Assembly: GCF_025147765.1 (NCBI RefSeq)
Contig: NZ_CP102265.1
Location: forward strand, 327,001 to 391,000
Source: Blautia obeum ATCC 29174
GTDB lineage: Bacteria > Bacillota > Clostridia > Lachnospirales > Lachnospiraceae
Direction: 5' to 3'
Length of the DNA: 64,000 nt
Positions within the stretch are counted from its first letter, which is position 1. The number at the start of each line of letters is the position of its first letter. A program made the translations under genes and the position numbers. This document shows, in pieces, positions 15,448 through 22,767 of this stretch. The notes below the pieces were generated by a model. That model was not told the origin of the DNA. It searched no databases and saw only the letters and a program-made list of their open reading frames with translations.

Positions 15448-16695
15448 ATGAGTAAAAAGTGTATAAAATGTGGGGAGATACTGCCGGATGACGCGTCTTT
15501 CTGCCCGCACTGTACAACAGTTCAGACAGAAAAGAAAGAGATAAAGACGCCAAGAAAGTGGAGAAAGAAAGCAGTGATAGGAGTGGCAGTTCTGGCCGTA
15601 GCTGCGGTTATCGGAATCGCTTTTTCTATCTATCACAGACCAAAAACATATGAAGGCGGTGCTCAGATCACTTATACGGATAAGGGAAAATCATACAAAG
15701 TTCTGCTGAGTTTTTCTGAGGAAGGCGGTATGACTGGACATGCCCAGGGTGAGCGCACAGATACGCTGTCGGAAGGCATGAACAGTGCACTTCCATGTCA
15801 GCTGTATGTATTAAACAAAGATACAGGAGAACTGGCTGGAGAAGATTTTTCCAAAGAGGTAGAGTCCTGTAAAGTAGATACAAAGCCATCAGAGGGATCG
15901 CAGAAAATGGAATATGTAGAACCGGTATACAATGAAAGCTTCCCAAATGCAGCGTATGTTTCTGATATCAATTATGTATCTGACAGTGGAACGAATGATA
16001 TCCAGTGGACACTTACCATGAAGAATGGAGATACAATTTTTCTCAGTACGAGACTTACGATTGAAAAACAGCCGGCAGTCAGCTATTATCCGGAAGATAC
16101 ACCGATGGAGACCACCGAAGAGTTGAATGCCCTGCTTGCTTCCATTGAAGAAGAGGTACCCTCAGATACTCCGGTATATCTGCATCTTCCGGCAGTGACC
16201 TATGACGGAGATATCACTTTTGGCGATCATGTCTGGGGCATTTCAGGAAGCAAAGACGGTGATGCGGTGACTACTTTTACCGGAACTGTCAGTATAAAGG
16301 GACATGATGGCAACTATGCAGATCTGTCGGGGATTAATTTTGAAGGTGAGGGTGGAATCGGACTGGATGCGTATTGTCTGGTGCTTCTTACCGATTGCAA
16401 CTTCACGGGTTGGGATACGGCTGCTGTTGCACAGAATGGTGCATGGGTTAATGCAATGGAATGTACGTTCGCGAATAATACGGTTGGTTTGAAATTTAAT
16501 ACCTCTATGGCTTACGGTACTGCGCCAAACTATGTGAATAATACATTTACGGATAATGGAACTGCTGTCTGCATTGACAGTCTGCCGGGAAATGAGGTTA
16601 TTGATTTTGCCGGAAGCGTGTTCTCGGGAAATGATGCGGATATTGAGAATAAAGCAGATCATGCAGTAGATACAGCGAAAGCGACATTTGAATAA
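15448..16695 (+). CDS. Zinc-ribbon, membrane-anchored beta-helix protein
   Basis: 415 residues. An N-terminal zinc ribbon (CIKCGEILPDDASFCPHC, about residues 5-22) and one membrane helix (about 44-63) are followed by an extracytoplasmic region of about 350 residues. The last 170 residues look like a right-handed parallel beta-helix, with repeated strands such as YADLSGINFEGEGGIGLDA, DCNFTGWDTAAVAQNG and CTFANNTVGLKF. Downstream of the kinase and probably co-transcribed. Zinc-ribbon-TM proteins are common near such kinases in Lachnospiraceae; function is unknown. Ends in a terminator. Confidence 0.75.
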   Translation: MSKKCIKCGEILPDDASFCPHCTTVQTEKKEIKTPRKWRKKAVIGVAVLAVAAVIGIAFSIYHRPKTYEGGAQITYTDKGKSYKVLLSFSEEGGMTGHAQGERTDTLSEGMNSALPCQLYVLNKDTGELAGEDFSKEVESCKVDTKPSEGSQKMEYVEPVYNESFPNAAYVSDINYVSDSGTNDIQWTLTMKNGDTIFLSTRLTIEKQPAVSYYPEDTPMETTEELNALLASIEEEVPSDTPVYLHLPAVTYDGDITFGDHVWGISGSKDGDAVTTFTGTVSIKGHDGNYADLSGINFEGEGGIGLDAYCLVLLTDCNFTGWDTAAVAQNGAWVNAMECTFANNTVGLKFNTSMAYGTAPNYVNNTFTDNGTAVCIDSLPGNEVIDFAGSVFSGNDADIENKADHAVDTAKATFE

Positions 16696-16706
16696 AGAAC
16701 AGTCTG

Positions 16707-16741
16707 AAAGCTTCTGCGATATAATTTGCAGGAGCTTTTTT
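16707..16741 (+). terminator. Terminator after the beta-helix protein gene
   Basis: AAAGCTTCTGC and GCAGGAGCTTTTTT form a stem ending in a T run. Confidence 0.8.
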
Positions 16742-16853
16742 GTAAATAAAAACATAAACTATGCTGCGAGGTAATGGGTTTTGTTTCTTTTTCATTTTAT
16801 AATAATTTATCAGTCTGTTTGCAGACAATAAAAAAGAAGGGAATGGGGTTTAT

Positions 16854-19265
16854 ATGAAAAGAAACAAAATCGCAATGCTTCTGGCAATGGCGCTTACTGT
16901 TACACAGAGTGTAGTTGTACCGGTAGCAGCGGAAGAACTCACAGCAGATGTTGAGCAGGAAGTGGAAATGAGCCAGGATGATGCTGATGCAGAAGCAGCA
17001 GTAGAATCAGAAGGGGCTGCTTCAGAGGATGCAGAAGTAAATATTCAGGAGGATGAGTTTTCCGTAGGAGACGGTGAGGATGCAGAAATCCAGGAAGAAG
17101 CGGAAGAAACGCAGAATGTGGATTTTACAGCCGGAGATGAAAGCATAGAGGCTGTAGGGGAAGAAGAATCCAAATATAGTCTGATGTATGATTTTATGGA
17201 CGGGCATACAGGAAATGGTACTATGCTTCCAAACAGCCAGATGACGATTTCAACCAGCGTGTATCATTCTGATGAAGATGGCGATGAGACAATTTCAGAA
17301 GCATACAAATTAGAACTTAAACCAATGGAAGATGATTGGGACTATACCGGAAAGGTAGATGTCTCTGTAGATGATAATAATATTGTTATAAATTCTCATG
17401 GGGTAACAGGAGCTTTTGGTATTTATGTGACAGTCAGCTCAGATGCTTTTAAAACATTTACCAGTAAAGTTTATTTTGAAATCAGTGAATATGTGATCAT
17501 GCCGGAAAATGCCACGGATGCAGATGGAAATGTACTTAATCCTAAGGTGGGAGAACAGATTGATATTGCCAAAGATATGCAACCACAGCTTTTCCGTTAT
17601 GAAAAAGATACGAAGAAGCTTAGTCCTGTAACAGGAGATAATTATAAGATTATTATTTATAGAGGGACAGATGAGGAAACAGGTGAACCTGATAATGACT
17701 ACGATACAGAAGGATGGGAATGGATTGAAGTTTCCGGGCAGGAACTTCCGATATTGGAGAGAATAACGGAAAACGGTACCAGCTTTGCTCTGACAGCTCT
17801 GGAGAAAGATGAAGACGGAAGATGGAATTATATCGCAAGACGTGATTATCAGGTAGATTCTTTACATGATGATGGAGATGACGGGGATGATGGAGATAAC
17901 GGAGACCATGGTAATAACACACCGATGCTGGGACCGGATGTTCTTACAGATGCAAATGGAAATAAACTGAATCCGCAGGTTGGAGAAGTAATTGATTATG
18001 CGAAGAAGGGCGTTGCTCTGTATCATTATGTAAATGGAAATTTAACAGGTGTTGGAGATCCAGAGACATTAAAAATTGAAACGGTGTATGATGAAAATGA
18101 CTGGAGCGTACAGTATACGGAAGGCTGGGATGTTCCGACCATGACCCGAAAGACAAAAGATGCTACATGGATCTTTTTTAAGGCATGGGAGAAAAAACTG
18201 GAGACAGGAAGATGGGAAATAATTGATACAAAGAGATATGAATTTGATGCCACAGATAAAGTACACAGCCACAGCTGGGTGACTAAAAATGTTGTAAAAG
18301 AAGCTACCTGTACAGAAGCAGGAAGTAAGGTTGAAAATTGTGCTTCCTGTGATGCAGTGCAGACTGTGTCAATCCCTGTAAAAGGCCATACTGTAATGAA
18401 AGATGCAGCAGTAGCTCCGACTGTATTTGCAGACGGAAAGACCGAAGGAAGTCATTGTTCTGTATGTGGTACAGTCCTTGAGAAGCAGAATACAATAGCA
18501 AAAGTTCCAGGTACCATTTATCTGACAGCTTCTTCATTGAAAATGAAAACAGGTCAGTCCACAACTGCATTCAAAGCAACGGGATTTTCAGAAGGAGACT
18601 ATGTTACAGCAGTTACTTCAAATAAACCGAGAACTGTAAAAGTAACAAATGTAAACAAAAATGGAACATTCAAGCTGACTGCCGGCAAGAAGAAGGGAAG
18701 TGCTGTAGTCACTGTTACTCTTGCAAGCAAAAAGACAGCAAGCTTCAAGGTAACTGTTCAGAAGGCAGCAGTAAAAACCACTAAGATTACAACAACAACG
18801 AAATCACTGACACTTGCAAAAGGAGCTACCTACAAGAAATTGGCTTCTTCTATTGCAGTTACACCAGTAACAAGCAAAGAGAAAGTTACATATTCTTCTT
18901 CAAATAAGAAGGTAGCTACCGTCAGCTCCAAAGGTGTGATCAAAGCGAAAAAAGCCGGCACAGCAAAGATCACTGTCAAATCAGGAAGTAAGAAAGTTGT
19001 TGTAACTGTAAAGGTTACCGGCGTAAAAACAACAAATCTTTCCGGTGTTCCGGCAGCAAAAAGTGTTTCCAAGGGAAAATCTTTCAAGATTAAAGCCATA
19101 GCAACACCAAAGAACACAGATGAAAAAATTACTTTTAAATCATCTAACAAAAAAGTTGTAACTGTAACATCTAAGGGTGTAGTGAAAGGCCTGAAAAAGG
19201 GAACAGCAACGATCACAGTTCAGAGTGGTTCTAAGAAAATGACATGCAAAGTGACTGTGAAATAA
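16854..19265 (+). CDS. Secreted Ig-like (BIG2) surface protein with acidic N-terminus
   Basis: 803 residues. A Sec signal peptide (RNKIAMLLAMALTVTQSVVV, cut near VAAEE) is followed by about 110 strongly acidic residues. Two related modules of about 100 residues start with TDADGNVLNPKVGEQID (about 220) and TDANGNKLNPQVGEVID (about 362), separated by an Asp/Gly linker. A His/Cys-bearing segment (HSHSW, CASC, CSVCG; about 470-550) precedes a lysine-rich C-terminus with at least two bacterial Ig-like domains (SSNKKVATVSSKGVIKAKKA and KSSNKKVVTVTSKGVVKGL). No LPXTG anchor is visible. It probably acts outside the cell, bound by charge or cation contacts. The opposite charge of the two ends is striking. 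Confidence 0.8.
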   Translation: MKRNKIAMLLAMALTVTQSVVVPVAAEELTADVEQEVEMSQDDADAEAAVESEGAASEDAEVNIQEDEFSVGDGEDAEIQEEAEETQNVDFTAGDESIEAVGEEESKYSLMYDFMDGHTGNGTMLPNSQMTISTSVYHSDEDGDETISEAYKLELKPMEDDWDYTGKVDVSVDDNNIVINSHGVTGAFGIYVTVSSDAFKTFTSKVYFEISEYVIMPENATDADGNVLNPKVGEQIDIAKDMQPQLFRYEKDTKKLSPVTGDNYKIIIYRGTDEETGEPDNDYDTEGWEWIEVSGQELPILERITENGTSFALTALEKDEDGRWNYIARRDYQVDSLHDDGDDGDDGDNGDHGNNTPMLGPDVLTDANGNKLNPQVGEVIDYAKKGVALYHYVNGNLTGVGDPETLKIETVYDENDWSVQYTEGWDVPTMTRKTKDATWIFFKAWEKKLETGRWEIIDTKRYEFDATDKVHSHSWVTKNVVKEATCTEAGSKVENCASCDAVQTVSIPVKGHTVMKDAAVAPTVFADGKTEGSHCSVCGTVLEKQNTIAKVPGTIYLTASSLKMKTGQSTTAFKATGFSEGDYVTAVTSNKPRTVKVTNVNKNGTFKLTAGKKKGSAVVTVTLASKKTASFKVTVQKAAVKTTKITTTTKSLTLAKGATYKKLASSIAVTPVTSKEKVTYSSSNKKVATVSSKGVIKAKKAGTAKITVKSGSKKVVVTVKVTGVKTTNLSGVPAAKSVSKGKSFKIKAIATPKNTDEKITFKSSNKKVVTVTSKGVVKGLKKGTATITVQSGSKKMTCKVTVK

Positions 19266-19310
19266 TAAAATGAAGGTTACTGTTCGCAGCAACAAATAAA
19301 GTGTAAGAGG

Positions 19311-19343
19311 CGATCTCCGTGAGCAATTGCGGAGATCGTTTTT
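19311..19343 (+). terminator. Terminator after the Ig-like protein gene
   Basis: CGATCTCCG / CGGAGATCG perfect 9-bp stem followed by five T. Confidence 0.85.
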
Positions 19344-19477
19344 GTTTGAAATGCGAGATTTCTGCCAGGTACCAGAGGCTTTTGCCTGAGTATGAAAAAG
19401 ATTATTTATAGACGATACTGCTTAAAAAGTGTTATAATAAAACAACTTAAAATACAAAAAGGGGACTGAGCAGATAG

Positions 19478-20053
19478 ATGGAACCTGAGAAACTGATAGA
19501 AACATTAGCTGTGGCGGAGCGTCTGAAAGATGCCACCAGGCACTGTTATACATCCAGAGGCCGCAGGGAAAGTGTGGCGGAGCATTCCTGGAGAATTACG
19601 TTGATGGCATATCTTGTCAGTGATGAGTTTCCGGAAGCAAATCTGGAAAAATTAATGAAAATGTGCTTGATCCATGACCTTGGAGAGGCATTTACCGGGG
19701 ACATACCAACCTTTGAAAAGTCAGAAAAAGATGAAGAAAAAGAAGCATCACTTTTAAACGAATGGATGATGCAGCTGCCGGAACCTTTTGTCAGTGAAAT
19801 GCAGGAGCTTTACAGAGAAATGGAAGAGCGGAAGACGCTGGAAGCCAGAATCTATAAGGCACTGGATAATCTGGAAGCTCTGATCCAGCATAATGAGTCG
19901 GATATCAGTACATGGATTCCGCTGGAATATGATCTGCAGATGACTTACGGAAATGATAAAGTGCAGTTTTCGGAGTATCTGACACGTCTCCGTGATGAAG
20001 TGCGGAATGACAGTAAGAAAAAGATTGCGGAGAGTATAAAAAAATCTGATTAA
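19478..20053 (+). CDS. HD-domain hydrolase (HDDC2/YfbR-like 5'-nucleotidase)
   Basis: 191 residues with the metal-binding HD set: SVAEHSWR (first His), CLIHDLGEAFTGDIP (HD pair) and ALDNLEALIQHN (distal Asp). The fold matches HDDC2/YfbR proteins that dephosphorylate deoxynucleoside monophosphates; the substrate is inferred. It stands alone between two terminators, with a Shine-Dalgarno AAAGGGGA before ATG 19478. Confidence 0.88.
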   Translation: MEPEKLIETLAVAERLKDATRHCYTSRGRRESVAEHSWRITLMAYLVSDEFPEANLEKLMKMCLIHDLGEAFTGDIPTFEKSEKDEEKEASLLNEWMMQLPEPFVSEMQELYREMEERKTLEARIYKALDNLEALIQHNESDISTWIPLEYDLQMTYGNDKVQFSEYLTRLRDEVRNDSKKKIAESIKKSD

Positions 20054-20057
20054 AAAA

Positions 20058-20085
20058 GATCCCCGGGGCATATGCCCTGGGGATC
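20058..20085. terminator. Bidirectional terminator
   Basis: Nearly perfect palindrome GATCCCCGGGGC..GCCCTGGGGATC directly after the HD gene, between it and the convergent rubrerythrin. Confidence 0.75.
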
Positions 20086-20111
20086 AGCTGTTTCATATAA
20101 AATTTAAAATT

Positions 20112-20657
20112 TTATTCTCCGAAATATCTCTTAAGCAGTCCAGCGAATGCTTTTCCGTGTCTTGCTTCGTCTCTTGCCATTTCATGAACTGTGTCATGGA
20201 TTGCATCGAGGTTAGCAGCTTTTGCACGTTTAGCAAGATCGAATTTACCAGCTGTAGCGCCGTTCTCAGCTTCTACACGCATTTCGAGGTTTTTCTTTGT
20301 GCTGTCAGTAACAACTTCGCCGAGAAGTTCTGCGAATTTAGCAGCATGTTCTGCTTCTTCGTAAGCAGCTTTTTCCCAGTAAAGACCGATTTCCGGATAA
20401 CCTTCTCTGTGAGCAACTCTTGCCATTGCAAGGTACATACCAACTTCGGAGCATTCACCCTGGAAGTTTGCTCTCAGATCTTCAAGAATGTCTTCGCTGA
20501 CACCCTGAGCTACACCAACAACATGTTCAGCAGCCCATGTCAGGTTCTCGTCCTGTTTTGTGAATTTGGAAGCAGGTGCTTTACATACTGGACAGACTTC
20601 CGGAGCCTCGTCACCTTCATGAACGTATCCACATACACTACATACCCATTTAGCCAT
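20112..20657 (-). CDS. Reverse rubrerythrin, copy 1
   Basis: 181-residue peroxide-scavenging diiron protein. An N-terminal rubredoxin domain (CSVCGY and CPVCKAP, residues 6-26) precedes a ferritin-like four-helix domain with diiron ligands in ECSEVGMY, EEAEHAAKF, EAENGA and DEARHGKAF. The rubredoxin-first order defines reverse rubrerythrins, which reduce H2O2 and O2 with NADH-linked electron donors in anaerobes. It differs from copy 2 (21190-21732) only at residue 7 (Ser/Asn) and by a final Glu. It has its own promoter with a Fur/PerR-like box. Confidence 0.95.
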   Translation of the reverse strand: MAKWVCSVCGYVHEGDEAPEVCPVCKAPASKFTKQDENLTWAAEHVVGVAQGVSEDILEDLRANFQGECSEVGMYLAMARVAHREGYPEIGLYWEKAAYEEAEHAAKFAELLGEVVTDSTKKNLEMRVEAENGATAGKFDLAKRAKAANLDAIHDTVHEMARDEARHGKAFAGLLKRYFGE

Positions 20658-20701
20658 AATCGTAATCTCCTTTTCTTAATTAAGTTAGTTTTGTTTAATA
20701 A

Positions 20702-20759
20702 TAGTAATTATTCTCAATAACTGTAGCTTCAATCTATCATATCAAATAGTTAAAGTCAA
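20702..20759 (-). promoter_or_regulatory. Rubrerythrin 1 promoter with PerR/Fur-like operator
   Basis: Minus strand: TTGACT (20754-20759), a 17-base spacer, TAGATT (20731-20736). A 7-1-7 dyad TGAGAATAATTACTA at 20702-20716 matches 12 of 14 positions of TGATAATNATTATCA. The dyad overlaps the predicted start region, suited to repression by the PerR-like protein encoded next door. Confidence 0.65.
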
Positions 20760-20778
20760 GCAAATATCAAAAAATACA

Positions 20779-21165
20779 TCATTTGTTCACACATTTCGGA
20801 CATATTCCGAAAAAGCGTATATCACAATCTGAAATCTTACCAGGAAAGTTTTTGACAGCTTTTTCTGCAAGGCTGTTTAAATCCTCGGTTTCCAGATCAA
20901 GAACCTGTCCGCATTCCTTACACATGAAGTGGCAGTGTGGAGTAACGCATCCATCAAAATGGTCAGCACCTCCAAAATTGGACAGCTTCTGAATCTCTCC
21001 GATCTCAGATAAGAGAGAAAGGTTGCGATATACAGTTCCCAGACTGATGTTGGGATATATTTTCTTTATATTTTCATAAACAACATCTGCGGTAGGATGG
21101 TCTTTGCGGGTCATAAGGAAGTCCTTGATGGCTTCTCGCTGACGGCTGTATTTTAAGGTTGCCAT
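20779..21165 (-). CDS. perR: Fur-family peroxide-responsive regulator (PerR-like)
   Basis: 128-residue metalloregulator. The winged helix spans the first 80 residues (HPTADVVYENIKK, SLGTVYRNLSLL). The zinc site has two CxxC pairs (CKEC near 96, CPKC near 123). The regulatory metal site has HFDG and PHCHF, close to the Asp/His set of PerR; identifying it as PerR rather than Fur or Zur is inferred from this and from the flanking rubrerythrins. It lies 24 bases after rubrerythrin copy 2 and is likely co-transcribed with it. Confidence 0.85.
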   Translation of the reverse strand: MATLKYSRQREAIKDFLMTRKDHPTADVVYENIKKIYPNISLGTVYRNLSLLSEIGEIQKLSNFGGADHFDGCVTPHCHFMCKECGQVLDLETEDLNSLAEKAVKNFPGKISDCDIRFFGICPKCVNK

Positions 21166-21189
21166 ATATCGTTTCCTTTCTACAATTTA

Positions 21190-21732
21190 TTAACCGAAAT
21201 ATCTCTTAAGCAGACCTGCAAATGCTTTGCCGTGTCTTGCCTCGTCTCTTGCCATCTCATGAACAGTATCATGGATTGCGTCAAGATTGGCAGCTTTGGC
21301 ACGTTTTGCAAGGTCAAATTTACCAGCGGTAGCACCATTTTCAGCTTCTACACGCATTTCAAGGTTTTTCTTTGTGCTGTCAGTAACAACTTCGCCAAGA
21401 AGTTCAGCGAATTTAGCAGCATGTTCTGCTTCTTCGTAAGCAGCTTTTTCCCAGTAAAGACCGATTTCCGGATAACCTTCTCTGTGGGCAACTCTTGCCA
21501 TTGCAAGGTACATACCAACTTCGGAGCATTCACCCTGGAAGTTTGCTCTCAGATCTTCAAGAATGTCTTCGCTGACACCCTGAGCTACACCAACAACATG
21601 TTCAGCAGCCCATGTCAGGTTCTCATCCTGTTTTGTGAATTTGGAAGCAGGTGCTTTACATACTGGACAGACTTCCGGAGCCTCGTCACCTTCATGAACA
21701 TAACCACATACATTACATACCCATTTTGCCAT
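21190..21732 (-). CDS. Reverse rubrerythrin, copy 2
   Basis: 180-residue reverse rubrerythrin with N-terminal rubredoxin (CNVCGY, CPVCKAP) and the same ferritin-like diiron domain as copy 1. Protein identity is 179 of 180 aligned residues. At DNA level about 300 bases of the 5' half are almost identical, while the 3' part carries many synonymous changes. That pattern points to recent gene conversion rather than recent duplication. First gene of the rubrerythrin 2-perR unit. Confidence 0.95.
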   Translation of the reverse strand: MAKWVCNVCGYVHEGDEAPEVCPVCKAPASKFTKQDENLTWAAEHVVGVAQGVSEDILEDLRANFQGECSEVGMYLAMARVAHREGYPEIGLYWEKAAYEEAEHAAKFAELLGEVVTDSTKKNLEMRVEAENGATAGKFDLAKRAKAANLDAIHDTVHEMARDEARHGKAFAGLLKRYFG

Positions 21733-21777
21733 AATCTTAATCTCCTTTACATAATTGAAAATTGTTTTATTTAATAA

Positions 21778-21838
21778 TAGTAATCGTTATTGCTTCTTGC
21801 TGTGACTATACTGTACCATAATGGTCCAGCTTTGTCAA
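21778..21838 (-). promoter_or_regulatory. Rubrerythrin 2-perR promoter with weaker PerR-like box
   Basis: Minus strand: TTGACA (21833-21838), a 17-base spacer, TACAGT (21810-21815). A degenerate dyad CAATAACGATTACTA (21778-21792) shares TTACTATTATT with the copy 1 operator and fits 9 of 14 consensus positions. It suggests autoregulation of perR. Confidence 0.6.
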
Positions 21839-21882
21839 CAGAGAAATTATACTTTTTTGAAGAGTTTTTATATATTATTTGC

Positions 21883-21888
21883 TATAAT
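21883..21888 (+). promoter_or_regulatory. Candidate -10 box for the two-component operon
   Basis: TATAAT about 115 bases before the response regulator start. The -35 is weak (TTGAAG at 20 bases). Confidence 0.35.
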
Positions 21889-22002
21889 AGGATACCAATG
21901 GACAACTTCGTTTAATATCATAAGAAAATCTTAATATTTTACCTCATGGATATTAATTCTTAACAGGTATAGTAAAAGCATGAAAAACAGGAGGCAGGGG
22001 AA

Positions 22003-22695
22003 ATGGCAGAGATACTGGTATGCGATGACGACAAGGAAATCGTAGAGGCAATAGAGATTTATCTGACGCAGGAGGGACATCATATCCTGAAAGCATATGA
22101 CGGTGAACAGGCAATAAGAGTTTTGCAGAATCATCCGGTGGATCTTCTGATCATTGATGTGATGATGCCGAAGCTGGATGGAATACGGGCAACATTGAAG
22201 ATCCGTGAAAAAAACGCTCTTCCTATTATAATTTTATCTGCAAAATCAGAAGATGCGGACAAAATTCTTGGGTTGAATGTCGGGGCAGATGATTATGTGA
22301 CAAAGCCTTTTAATCCGTTGGAACTGGTGGCTAGGGTGAAATCTCAGCTCCGCAGATATACACAGCTGGGGGCAATGACCGAGAAAAAAGAGAATATTTA
22401 CGAAACGGGCGGACTTATGATCGATGATGACCGTAAAGAAGTTACTGTTGATGGAGAAAGTGTGAAGCTGACTCCGATTGAATATCGTATTCTCCTTTTT
22501 CTTGTGCAAAATCAGGGCAGAGTTTTTTCTATTAATCAGATTTATGAGAACATTTGGAATGAAGAAGCAATCGCAGCAGATAACACGGTAGCTGTTCATA
22601 TTCGCCATATCAGAGAAAAGATTGAGATCAATCCCAAAGAGCCACGCTACCTCAAAGTAGTATGGGGACTTGGGTATAAAGTGGAAAAGATCTGA
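22003..22695 (+). CDS. OmpR-family response regulator
   Basis: 230 residues: receiver domain (DD near residue 9, phospho-acceptor Asp in LLIIDVMMPKLDG at about 52, Lys in VTKPFNP at about 101) and a C-terminal winged helix (LTPIEYRILLFLVQNQGRVF, RHIREKIEINPKEPRYLKVV). It is closest in layout to VanR/WalR-type regulators of Clostridia. It is followed 72 bases later by its probable partner kinase. Confidence 0.93.
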   Translation: MAEILVCDDDKEIVEAIEIYLTQEGHHILKAYDGEQAIRVLQNHPVDLLIIDVMMPKLDGIRATLKIREKNALPIIILSAKSEDADKILGLNVGADDYVTKPFNPLELVARVKSQLRRYTQLGAMTEKKENIYETGGLMIDDDRKEVTVDGESVKLTPIEYRILLFLVQNQGRVFSINQIYENIWNEEAIAADNTVAVHIRHIREKIEINPKEPRYLKVVWGLGYKVEKI

Positions 22696-22767
22696 ATTTC
22701 TGCTATGGAAAGTGGATAATCCCGGCACTTCCGGAAGGGCATTTATACAGAAAGGAAATGGGGTAAA

